Made by a program: the position numbers and the translations under genes. The notes under the pieces are model-generated. The model was not told the DNA's origin and did not search any database. It was given only the letters and a program-made list of their open reading frames with translations. From Promethearchaeota archaeon (GTDB lineage Archaea; Asgardarchaeota; Lokiarchaeia; Sigyniarchaeales; SOKP01): a stretch of 7,528 bases of DNA. Below are positions 1 through 6,332 of the stretch, piece after piece. The stretch's first letter is position 1; each line of letters opens with the position of its first letter. The stretch covers positions 1 to 7,528 of the forward strand of contig JAGXNU010000097.1 of NCBI GenBank assembly GCA_019894815.1, written 5' to 3'.

Positions 1-129
1 CCATATGATTATGAGGCCTCTACGAAAGGATTATTGGATTTAGACTTAGAGAGAAGCGTTTATCAAAAGATATTTAGTGAGAATGCCAGAAAAATATTTA
101 ATATCAAAATGACTACAACAAATATTTAG
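1..129 (+). CDS. Amidohydrolase-like protein, C-terminal fragment
   Basis: The first reading frame is open from the window edge to a TAG at 127-129 and encodes 42 residues; the start lies outside the window. The tail contains DLDLERSVYQKIFSENARKI followed by FNI. A helix of the type 'E..Y.KIF..NA.K.F' is the usual last helix of metal-dependent hydrolases of the amidohydrolase-2 (TIM-barrel) superfamily, and the preceding PYDYEAS could follow the metal-binding 'GSDYP' loop. The catalytic residues themselves are outside the window, so substrate and activity cannot be judged. The next gene starts only 4 nt after this stop on the same strand, so the two are probably co-transcribed. The family call rests on a short C-terminal signature and is moderately sure; that this is a real coding end is more certain. 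Confidence 0.65.
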   Translation, partial: PYDYEASTKGLLDLDLERSVYQKIFSENARKIFNIKMTTTNI

Positions 130-133
130 GATC

Positions 134-1165
134 ATGAAAGAATTAACTGTAAAAGATAAGCTCTTCTTTTTTGAAAAACATTTCTTTACTCTTGATGGTT
201 TGTGGATGATTGAAATGGAGAAAAAGACGGATTGGAACATCGCTTTAGACCTAGATTTAAAAGTATGGCTTAAGTTGTTAAAAATTATATTTAAGAGATT
301 AAAAAAATATCTTAACATCCAAAGTAATGATATTATTGACTTAGTTGAGATTCTTACTTTTAGATGGTCTGTAGAAGGTTGGAAATATGACATCATGAAA
401 ATGGATTCTAACGAAGTATACATTAGCGTGAAAGGTTGTCCTTATAAATCCGCAATGGATAGAAATCCTGAAAGGCATGATAAGAGAGCTTTAATTTGCA
501 ATAATATGTGCAAACCATTTTATCATGAAATAGTTAAGGAATTTAATCCTTCAATTTCGTTAAAAAGAAATAAATTTATGGGTTTAAAAGATGATGATGA
601 ATGTGATTTTCGTCTTTCCATGACACAAAATCAAAAAATTGATAAAGAGAAATTAAAGCAGAGGGTTCTGCAACAAAAAATTCGTGATAAAGATAAGCTC
701 TTTTATTTTGAGAGAAATTTTCGTACTTTAGATGGATTATGGGTTATTGAAACTGAAAATGAGATTGATTTTAAAACAGCATTAGAGTTGGATATCGTTG
801 TATGGCAACGTTTATATTCAATTATATTTCGTCGAGTAATGAAGTATTTGAAAATAGAGGGCAATACACTTGATGACTTAATTTCAATTCTATCTTTTGT
901 TTGGAACTGCGAGGGAAATTTACATGAAATTATAAGATATAATAATGAAGAAGTCCAATTGAACATAACTGTTTGCCCCTACATAGATGCAATGAAGAGG
1001 AATCCTGATAGGCACCATAGAATTGTTTCGATTTGCAAAGATATGTGTGTCCCTTATCTTGATCCTGTTATAAAGGAATTTAATAAAAATATTAAGATAC
1101 AGAGAAGTCAGTTTATGGGACTTGGAGATAATATATGCGATTTCCATCTAACATTGAAGGAATGA
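134..1165 (+). CDS. Tandem-duplicated DUF6125-like cysteine-motif protein
   Basis: This 343-residue protein consists of two copies of one domain, about residues 8-163 and 187-343, joined by a charged helix-like linker. Both copies open with a 'TLDGLW.IE.E' segment (19-28 and 198-207), continue with 'AL.LD..VW', and share an HD/HH-containing stretch near 'RNP.RH'. Each copy carries four cysteines at matching places: C102, C122, C126, C157 and C281, C301, C305, C335. The first lies in 'CPY' and the last in a 'MGL.D..CDF' ending. The pattern resembles the DUF6125 / ATC-hydrolase-like group, normally a single domain of roughly 150 residues, so this is a double-length version. Metal or iron-sulfur binding by the cysteines is an inference. 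There is no signal peptide or membrane segment. The ATG at 134 follows a weak AGGA-like purine patch and lies 4 nt after the upstream stop, suggesting translational coupling. The biochemical function is unknown. Confidence 0.8.
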   Translation: MKELTVKDKLFFFEKHFFTLDGLWMIEMEKKTDWNIALDLDLKVWLKLLKIIFKRLKKYLNIQSNDIIDLVEILTFRWSVEGWKYDIMKMDSNEVYISVKGCPYKSAMDRNPERHDKRALICNNMCKPFYHEIVKEFNPSISLKRNKFMGLKDDDECDFRLSMTQNQKIDKEKLKQRVLQQKIRDKDKLFYFERNFRTLDGLWVIETENEIDFKTALELDIVVWQRLYSIIFRRVMKYLKIEGNTLDDLISILSFVWNCEGNLHEIIRYNNEEVQLNITVCPYIDAMKRNPDRHHRIVSICKDMCVPYLDPVIKEFNKNIKIQRSQFMGLGDNICDFHLTLKE

Positions 1166-1184
1166 AATGTCAAAATCTAATAAC

Positions 1185-1584
1185 GAGGTAATCGTTTAAT
1201 CCTCGTCCAACCCTGATCTAAAATATAGTCAAGCCAGTTATTGAGGCGGACTTAGAAAAGCTCTTGAAGCGATGTGAAAAATACGAAAAAAAATTATTTA
1301 CATACCTGAAATACGAGGGCGTGCCCCCCCGATAACAACGAGGCGGAACGAGAACTCCGCCCTTTCGTCGCCCAGCGGAAGCGTTCGGGCAGGTTCAAGA
1401 GTCCCGAGGTCATGCGACACTTCGTCGTTTACCTGTCGTTGTACATGACATGTAAGGTAAACGGAAAGGATTTCGATAAATTGCTCGATTTGATCTTTTC
1501 CGGTCAAGAGATCGATTTAGGTTCATTTTTGTCCTGCTAAGGGCAATTTTCTTTGATTTTATAGAGTTGTTCGATTCTTACCTC
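1185..1584. mobile_element. Possible ends of the decayed IS element
   Basis: GAGGTAA at 1185-1191 is repeated in inverted form as TTACCTC at 1578-1584, flanking the transposase remnant. The similarity continues inward imperfectly: ATCG follows on the left, and GAATCG follows when the right copy is read inward. IS66 elements typically have terminal repeats beginning GTAA, which both copies contain. No 8-nt target duplication is visible outside them. If these are the true ends, the element shrank to about 400 nt by internal deletion. A chance 7-nt match in AT-rich DNA cannot be excluded. Confidence 0.25.
1222..1540 (+). pseudogene. IS66-like transposase remnant, frameshifted
   Basis: The plus strand encodes a transposase C-terminus in two frames. 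From 1222 (just after a TAA at 1219-1221) the frame reads about 36 residues ending in KLFTYLKYEGVPP. From GAT at 1331 a second frame reads DNNEAERELRPFVAQRKRSG, then a YLSLYMTCK segment, to a TAA at 1538-1540. The two join if one C is removed from the seven-C run at 1324-1330, so a +1 shift breaks the gene there. 'DNN.AER.LRPF...RK' is the hallmark end of the IS66-type DDE transposase domain, and its glutamate is expected to be the last catalytic residue. Only about 100 codons of a protein normally several hundred residues long remain, so the N-terminal and central parts are lost. The segment from about 1310 to 1540 is visibly richer in G+C than its neighbours, as expected for transferred DNA. 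Confidence 0.8.
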
Positions 1585-1667
1585 AAAATTTAGGCAAATG
1601 CGATGAAGATTTTCCATTAAACAGAACATATTTAACAAATAGAATGATCAAAAAACTTAGTACTTAC

Positions 1668-1685
1668 AATTATTTATGAATAATT
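1668..1685. repeat. AT-only inverted repeat upstream of radical SAM gene
   Basis: AATTATT and AATAATT form perfect 7-nt arms around a TATG loop, about 43 nt before the GTG start at 1728. It could be an operator for the downstream gene. Its A/T-only arms in AT-rich DNA make chance a real alternative. Confidence 0.25.
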
Positions 1686-1697
1686 AAATTCAGATAA

Positions 1698-1708
1698 TTT
1701 TAAAATTT
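1698..1708 (+). promoter_or_regulatory. Possible TATA box for radical SAM gene at 1728
   Basis: TTTTAAAATTT lies 20-30 nt before the GTG start, where an archaeal TATA box would sit for a leaderless transcript. A second TATA-like string, ATATAAAT at 1711-1718, is too close to the start codon for that role. There is no Shine-Dalgarno sequence before the GTG, which agrees with a leaderless message but does not prove it. Confidence 0.3.
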
Positions 1709-1727
1709 CAATATAAATAACGCACAA

Positions 1728-3197
1728 GTGGTGAAACTCTTCAAAATCGCTTTAGTAAACCCTGGACCCGGGGATATTTTAGAGAAAGGTAGAATTTTGG
1801 CAAATGCAGATCATGTTTATCCCCCTTTAGGAATTTGTTACTTAAGTTCTATATTAAAAAATGAAAATTACCATGTAGATTTAATTGACCAAGCTGCTAT
1901 GGGTTATAATAAAGAAGAGATTGTAAAATGGATTAAAAAGAAGGATCCTGATGTTTTAGGTTTTTCTACTTTAACAGCATCAGGATCGGGAATTAGTGCT
2001 GCCTTAACTTCCATTGAAGTAAAAAAATGGAATCCAAATATAAAAATTGTTTTTGGAAATCGGCATGTAAATCATAATGACTATAGGATTCTAAACAAAT
2101 ACCCTCAAGTTGATATATGTGTAAGAGATGAAGGTGAATTTACCTTTTTGGATTTAATTAGAACATTAGAAAAAAAATTATCATTAAAAGATATCAAGGG
2201 TTTGACTTATAGAGATAATGGAAAAATAAAACGAAATGAAGATCGCCCATTAATAAAAGATCTTGATATTTTACCTTTTCCTGATAGAAAAGCGTTAAAA
2301 ATTGAATATAAAGGGAGTTTTGGTGGTTTAGAGTTCGCACCTAAAGCTTTCACATCAATGACCACTTCCCGAGGTTGTCCCTATAAATGTTCTTTTTGTC
2401 ATGGAAAAAGAACGGTGGGCTTTAGAACTCGTTCAGTAGAGAATATTATGAAAGAAATCCTATTTCTAGAAAGTGAGGGATATAATTATATAAACTTTAT
2501 AGATGACAACTTCACTGTATCGAAGAAAAGGGTGATAAAACTCTGTCGATTAATGCAAAAGCATAAACTAGATTTGGATTGGATATGCGAAGGAAGAGTA
2601 AATCAAGTATCAGATGAAATGTTGAGGGAAATACAGAAAGCTAATTGTAGAGTATTTTTTTATGGTATTGAAAGTGCTAATCAGAGAATTCTCGATTATT
2701 ATAAGAAAAATATTACACCTTCCCAATCGATTCTAGCAGTAAGAAAAACTCGCAAAGCAAAAATTCCGTTCATCTTAGGCTCATTCATCGTTGGAGCACC
2801 AGGGGAGACATTTTCAGAGATATACAATACTTTAAAATTCGCACAGAAATTAGATATTGACTTTCCCGTCTATAATCTTTTAGGAACAATGCCTGGAACA
2901 GATATTTGGGACGATTTAATTGAGAAAAATATTCTTGATGAAGAAAAATATTGGGAAGAAGGTGTTCATATATCAGACATAGACCCTAATGGAGTTCCAA
3001 CTGAAAGGATTTCTAATTTAATTCTAGAAATGCTAAAACAGTTTTTTATGAATCCAAAATACATAATTAAAGCAATATTTAGAACCACAACAAATTCTTA
3101 CAAATTTTTTTCATCACTTAAGATACTTACGAATAATTTAAACAATTTCAAGGACTTTCAAGGTGTGAAATCATTTTGGGACCCAGATAATGTTTAA
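1728..3197 (+). CDS. B12-binding domain radical SAM protein (BchE-like), copy 1
   Basis: This 489-residue protein has the domain order of cobalamin-type radical SAM enzymes. An N-terminal Rossmann-like B12-binding domain (about 5-150) includes 'PPLG..YL' at 32-39, 'DPDVLGFST' at 73-81 and a 'VRDEGE' turn at 132-137. The radical SAM barrel (about 205-400) has the [4Fe-4S]-binding triad C217, C221, C224 (SRGCPYKCSFC), a 'DDNFT' motif at 259-263, 'YGIES' at 312-316 and 'GAPGET' at 356-361. A helical tail follows. Such enzymes use SAM, often with cobalamin, for methylations or ring closures at unactivated carbons; the substrate cannot be read from sequence. The cobalamin-ligand motif DxHxxG is degenerate (D54, A56 in the His place, G59). 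Translation starts at GTG 1728, or at the adjacent in-frame GTG 1731; an in-frame TAA at 1701-1703 limits any extension. The gene is closest to the convergent paralogue at 3230-4693. Confidence 0.9.
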   Translation: MVKLFKIALVNPGPGDILEKGRILANADHVYPPLGICYLSSILKNENYHVDLIDQAAMGYNKEEIVKWIKKKDPDVLGFSTLTASGSGISAALTSIEVKKWNPNIKIVFGNRHVNHNDYRILNKYPQVDICVRDEGEFTFLDLIRTLEKKLSLKDIKGLTYRDNGKIKRNEDRPLIKDLDILPFPDRKALKIEYKGSFGGLEFAPKAFTSMTTSRGCPYKCSFCHGKRTVGFRTRSVENIMKEILFLESEGYNYINFIDDNFTVSKKRVIKLCRLMQKHKLDLDWICEGRVNQVSDEMLREIQKANCRVFFYGIESANQRILDYYKKNITPSQSILAVRKTRKAKIPFILGSFIVGAPGETFSEIYNTLKFAQKLDIDFPVYNLLGTMPGTDIWDDLIEKNILDEEKYWEEGVHISDIDPNGVPTERISNLILEMLKQFFMNPKYIIKAIFRTTTNSYKFFSSLKILTNNLNNFKDFQGVKSFWDPDNV

Positions 3198-3229
3198 TTT
3201 TTCCAAAATTCAATCCTTTTTATTAAAAA
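3198..3229. terminator. Bidirectional T-run terminator region between convergent genes
   Basis: Both converging genes end in TAA followed at once by a run of five T: 3198-3202 on the plus strand, and A5 at 3225-3229 read as T5 on the minus strand. A second plus-strand T5 lies at 3217-3221. Archaeal RNA polymerase commonly stops at such oligo-T tracts without a hairpin, so this 32-nt gap could end transcription both ways. No stem-loop is apparent. Confidence 0.4.
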
Positions 3230-4693
3230 TTATCCCCAGAATGGTTTCCAACTATTCCAAAAATCCCAATTCCTAACATTTTTAAAGTTTTGACTGATAG
3301 CTTTTAACCTATATTTACTTTTTATCGTTTTAAGAATTTGCTGTGAGATGTAATTTGGTCGGAACATAAATTTTTTATGAATCTGTTTTATTCGAAACAT
3401 TAACTCACTTAAGGGGATGGGAAGAACTGCAGTACCGACCTCCCAACATTCATCTGGATTTATTCTTTTTTCTTTCACCATCTGATCCCAAATCCAATTC
3501 CCCGGAATTATACCTAAAATATGAAATTGTGGAAAATCAATATCTAATTTAAGTGAGAAATTAAATGTATTAATAATTTCCTCACGAGTTTCTATTGGGG
3601 CACCCACAATAAAATTTGCTAAGACCATATCAATTCCAACCTTTTTGGAATTTTTGATTGCGTCATGGATTTGATTTAAATTAATTTGTTTTTTATACCA
3701 ATCCAATATTCTCTGAGATCCGCTCTCGATACCATAATTTAGAATTTTACATCCCATCTGTTTCATGGCACTCAATAATTCTTTTGAACTTTGCGTAACC
3801 CTCCCTTCCGCCATCCAACTAAACTCTAATTTTTCCTTTTTTAGTAGATATGATAACTTTAATAATCTTTTTTTATTTATAGTAAAGTTGTCATCAACCC
3901 AGAGTAAATTTTGATACCCTAAATCCTCCAGAACGGATAATTCTTCCACTATATTCTCTGGAGATCTTGGACGCCAATTACCCCAAAACATAGAACTTGA
4001 ACAAAAAGAACATTTAAATGCACACCCTCGAGATGAAGCGGCAGAAGTAAATTTTCCTATGGATAGATCAAGACCTTCAACTCTATTCTTATATTCTACA
4101 TTTCCTAATAATTTTCTGTTTGGAAATGGAAGTTTATCTATATTTTGTATAAGAGATCTATCATTATTTCTAATAATCCTGCCATTATCTCGATATGTTA
4201 CGCCTCTTATATCTTCAAAACCATGTCCCTTCTCAATTTTTTCAGCAATTTCTAATAGAGTATTTTCTCCCTCTCCTCTTATGCAAGCATCAATATATGG
4301 ATACTTGTTTAATATTCTGGTATCGTTGAAAGTAGCATGATAATTTCCAAATAGAACCTTTATGTTTGGATTTATTTTTTCTTTGACACTTTTCGCAATT
4401 TCTGCAGAACTTCTACCTGTTCCTGCTGTAGTAATTGTCGAAAAACCTAATATATCTGGGTCTTCATGCTTTACCCAGTTTAAGGTTTCCTCAATTGATA
4501 AATTACGTGCAAATTGATCAAGTATGGATACGTCAAAATTATTTTCACTTAAATATGTAGCGAGGTATAAAATTCCCATAGGAGGAAATCCAAAAAATTC
4601 TATTTTCTCTTTGTTATACTTTTCAGCATCCTCTACGGTACCACAAAAAGTACCTTTATGTGGGGGTTTTGGAAAAATTAATGATACTTTCAA
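3230..4693 (-). CDS. B12-binding domain radical SAM protein (BchE-like), copy 2
   Basis: This 487-residue paralogue of the 1728-3197 product shares, by eye, roughly two residues in five with it. Landmarks are the B12-binding-like domain (about 1-155, with 'FPPMGILYL' at 36-44, 'DPDILGFST' at 78-86 and 'IRGEGE' at 138-143), the radical SAM triad C224, C228, C231 (SRGCAFKCSFC), 'DDNFT' at 267-271, 'YGIES' at 320-324 and 'GAPIET' at 364-369. The cobalamin motif is more eroded than in copy 1: D59 is kept, but F61 stands at the His position and N64 at the Gly position. The C-terminus is rich in Trp/Phe (residues 476-486). The only conventional start is TTG at 4693-4691; an in-frame TAA at 4723-4721 bars a longer protein. 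A TATAAAATA box begins 27 nt before this TTG, supporting it as the first codon of a leaderless message. The reaction and substrate are unknown. Confidence 0.9.
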   Translation of the reverse strand: MKVSLIFPKPPHKGTFCGTVEDAEKYNKEKIEFFGFPPMGILYLATYLSENNFDVSILDQFARNLSIEETLNWVKHEDPDILGFSTITTAGTGRSSAEIAKSVKEKINPNIKVLFGNYHATFNDTRILNKYPYIDACIRGEGENTLLEIAEKIEKGHGFEDIRGVTYRDNGRIIRNNDRSLIQNIDKLPFPNRKLLGNVEYKNRVEGLDLSIGKFTSAASSRGCAFKCSFCSSSMFWGNWRPRSPENIVEELSVLEDLGYQNLLWVDDNFTINKKRLLKLSYLLKKEKLEFSWMAEGRVTQSSKELLSAMKQMGCKILNYGIESGSQRILDWYKKQINLNQIHDAIKNSKKVGIDMVLANFIVGAPIETREEIINTFNFSLKLDIDFPQFHILGIIPGNWIWDQMVKEKRINPDECWEVGTAVLPIPLSELMFRIKQIHKKFMFRPNYISQQILKTIKSKYRLKAISQNFKNVRNWDFWNSWKPFWG

Positions 4694-4711
4694 AAAATCA
4701 AATCCAACTTT

Positions 4712-4720
4712 TATTTTATA
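4712..4720 (-). promoter_or_regulatory. TATA box for radical SAM copy 2
   Basis: Read on the minus strand this is TATAAAATA. Its first base is 27 nt upstream of the TTG start at 4693, the usual archaeal TATA-to-start-site spacing, so transcription probably begins at or next to the start codon. This supports the unusual TTG start and explains the lack of a Shine-Dalgarno site. Confidence 0.5.
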
Positions 4721-4823
4721 TTAATGAGTATTACTGTGCATCCTTAAAATTAAAACCCCATTATTTCAAAACTCTATATTATAGTGAAGAATAAATCTTT
4801 TAATTAAAATCACTTTTGATATA

Positions 4824-4838
4824 CTTAATAAGATTAAG
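4824..4838. repeat. Palindrome abutting the TATA box of radical SAM copy 3
   Basis: CTTAAT and ATTAAG form perfect 6-nt arms around an AAG spacer. The repeat ends one base before the TATA-like box at 4840, where a regulator or TFB could contact DNA. An operator function is an inference from position only. Confidence 0.3.
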
Positions 4839-4839
4839 A

Positions 4840-4854
4840 TATATATTTATAAAA
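4840..4854 (+). promoter_or_regulatory. TATA box for radical SAM copy 3
   Basis: TATATATTTATAAAA is the best TATA-like match in the divergent region for the plus strand. It lies about 50-60 nt before the ATG at 4902, which would give a transcript with a leader of some 25-30 nt. No clear Shine-Dalgarno sequence is present in that leader. Confidence 0.45.
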
Positions 4855-4901
4855 CTAAATGAAATAATCTGATTTTCTATCTTCTGATAATGGACTAACA
4901 A

Positions 4902-6332
4902 ATGAAATTAATTAATAAAAAAATCCAAAAAGTAGCTTTAGTAAACCCAAATTTTATTACTAAGAGTGTCACTGATAGATTTACAGTTCCTGCTCTTGGG
5001 TTAGAATCAATTGCGGCAAATATATTAGATTTAGCCCATGTAAAAATAATTGATGGTAAAGTCAGAAATCTAACTCTTAAGGAAATACTTAAAGAACTTA
5101 GTGAATTTGACCCCGATATTGTTGGAATATCATGTTGTTTTACAATAGGAATAAATTTTGCTTTAAAAATTGCTCAAGCATCAAAAAAATTAGGATATAT
5201 AACCATTATGGGAGGATGGCATCCAACGTTTGCTCATTCTGAAATTCTTAAATACCCTTTCGTAGATATAATAGTTCGAGGAGAAGGAGAACTAACCTTT
5301 AGGGATCTAATAGAAAATAAAAATTTAGAAGAAATAGAAGGAATTTCTTATAAGGATAACGGGATAATTATAGATATGCCAGATCGGCCTTTGATCAAGG
5401 ATCTCAATAAATTACCACTTCCCGCAAAGAAATTACGAAATAGTAAGTCGTATTTTCAGATTTTTCAGATGCCATTAGATGTAATTGAAACATCAAGAGG
5501 ATGCCCTTATAGATGTACTTTCTGCAACATACATCAATTTAATCGAGGAACTTATAGAACGAAAGATACTGATCGAGTTATTAAAGAATTAAAAATCATC
5601 GCAAGAGACAAAAAAAATAAGAATGTATTGATAGTGGATGATAACTTCACAGCTAATATACAGCGGGTTGAAGAAATTTGTGATAAAATAATCATGGAGG
5701 AGATTAAATTAGATTTGATTTGTCAAAGTCGAACTGATGTTATTGCAAAAAATCCAAGCATCATTAAAAAGATGTCTAAGGCAGGATTCTGGTTATTCTT
5801 CCTTGGTATTGAATCATTCAGTCAGACATCTTTAAATGGTATTCAGAAAAGAGTCCGGTTTAGTGATATTATTAAAGCTATAAAAATCCTTCATGAAAAT
5901 AACATTTTAATAATTGGAAGCTTATTAATTGGTTCAAATCTTGATGAGGAAGAGAAGGATATAAATCTCATGATTAAATTAGTTAAAAAGTTAGGAATAG
6001 ATTTTCCTTTATATTCTATTATGACACCGTTGCCAGGTACAAAATTTAGGGATATTCTGATTGAAAAAAATTTTTTAATATCTAAAGATTGGAATGAATA
6101 CAATTTTACTACTGCTGTAAATCGATTAAACATATTATCGAAGGAAAAACTAGAGGAACTCTTAGATAAAGCATACTATTATGGTTATTTTAAAAGAGGA
6201 TGGAAAGATACTCTTCTCAGATTGTACAAAAAGAAAGGAATCCGAATTTTATTAAATTTAAGGAAACCTTTTAGTACTATTAGGGATTTATTGAATTTTT
6301 TTATAAATATTAGAAGATTCAATAACTCTTAA
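4902..6332 (+). CDS. B12-binding domain radical SAM protein, divergent copy 3
   Basis: This 476-residue protein has the same two-domain plan as the other two copies but is less similar to either. The B12-binding-like domain (about 8-150) has 'VPALGLESIAA' at 29-39, a more typical 'GGWHPT' at 104-109 and 'VRGEGE' at 126-131. The radical SAM core has C201, C205, C208 (SRGCPYRCTFC), 'DDNFT' at 246-250 and 'GIES' at 302-305. At the place of the 'GAPGET' strand found in copy 1 it reads GSNLDE (344-349). The cobalamin motif keeps only D51; K53 occupies the His position. The C-terminal 55 residues are basic and aromatic (YYYGYFKRGW at 425-434), like the tails of BchE-type enzymes. The ATG at 4902 is the natural start. 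The gene is divergent from copy 2 and overlaps the deacetylase gene tail to tail. Its substrate probably differs from that of copies 1 and 2; this is an inference. Confidence 0.88.
   Translation: MKLINKKIQKVALVNPNFITKSVTDRFTVPALGLESIAANILDLAHVKIIDGKVRNLTLKEILKELSEFDPDIVGISCCFTIGINFALKIAQASKKLGYITIMGGWHPTFAHSEILKYPFVDIIVRGEGELTFRDLIENKNLEEIEGISYKDNGIIIDMPDRPLIKDLNKLPLPAKKLRNSKSYFQIFQMPLDVIETSRGCPYRCTFCNIHQFNRGTYRTKDTDRVIKELKIIARDKKNKNVLIVDDNFTANIQRVEEICDKIIMEEIKLDLICQSRTDVIAKNPSIIKKMSKAGFWLFFLGIESFSQTSLNGIQKRVRFSDIIKAIKILHENNILIIGSLLIGSNLDEEEKDINLMIKLVKKLGIDFPLYSIMTPLPGTKFRDILIEKNFLISKDWNEYNFTTAVNRLNILSKEKLEELLDKAYYYGYFKRGWKDTLLRLYKKKGIRILLNLRKPFSTIRDLLNFFINIRRFNNS

Larger units (their letters stand above)
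1166..1727. other. Gene-poor interval with transposon scar
   Basis: No intact gene is visible in these 562 nt. The first part (1166-1221) holds a small hairpin, with ACGAGG at 1183-1188 pairing with CCTCGT at 1201-1206. The middle (1222-1540) is a decayed transposase end, listed separately. The last part (1541-1727) is very AT-rich, has stops in all frames, and contains the upstream region of the radical SAM gene that begins at 1728. Confidence 0.7.
4694..4901. promoter_or_regulatory. Divergent promoter region between two radical SAM genes
   Basis: These 208 nt separate the minus-strand TTG start from the plus-strand ATG start and contain no gene. TATA-like boxes for both directions are listed separately. 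The region also has small palindromes, including TTTTAATTAAAA at 4798-4809 and CTATATTATAG at 4774-4784, which may be only a consequence of AT-richness. Confidence 0.5.

Noticed and set aside
703..1147. Minus-strand open frames inside the duplicated cysteine protein
   Set aside because: They are antisense to a well-supported coding region with repeated conserved motifs and show no protein features of their own.
1183..1206. Hairpin ACGAGG/CCTCGT after the cysteine protein as a terminator
   Set aside because: The stem is only 6 bp with a 12-nt loop and no T-run follows, so a terminator call is not supported.
1298..1507. Open frame of 69 codons on the minus strand
   Set aside because: It lies antisense to the transposase remnant, whose plus-strand frame has the recognisable DNN.AER.LRP motif; the minus frame is a shadow of GC-rich codons.
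1166..1727. CRISPR array or tRNA gene in the gene-poor interval
   Set aside because: No regularly spaced direct repeats and no cloverleaf or T-loop GGTTCRANNCC pattern could be found.
4059..4724. Plus-strand open frames within and at the start of radical SAM copy 2
   Set aside because: They are opposite a gene with intact family motifs and appear to be chance frames with no family features.
4694..4901. Cobalamin or SAM riboswitch in the divergent region
   Set aside because: The space is A/T-rich with only short palindromes; no B12-box or SAM-type conserved core is visible, and leaders appear short or absent.
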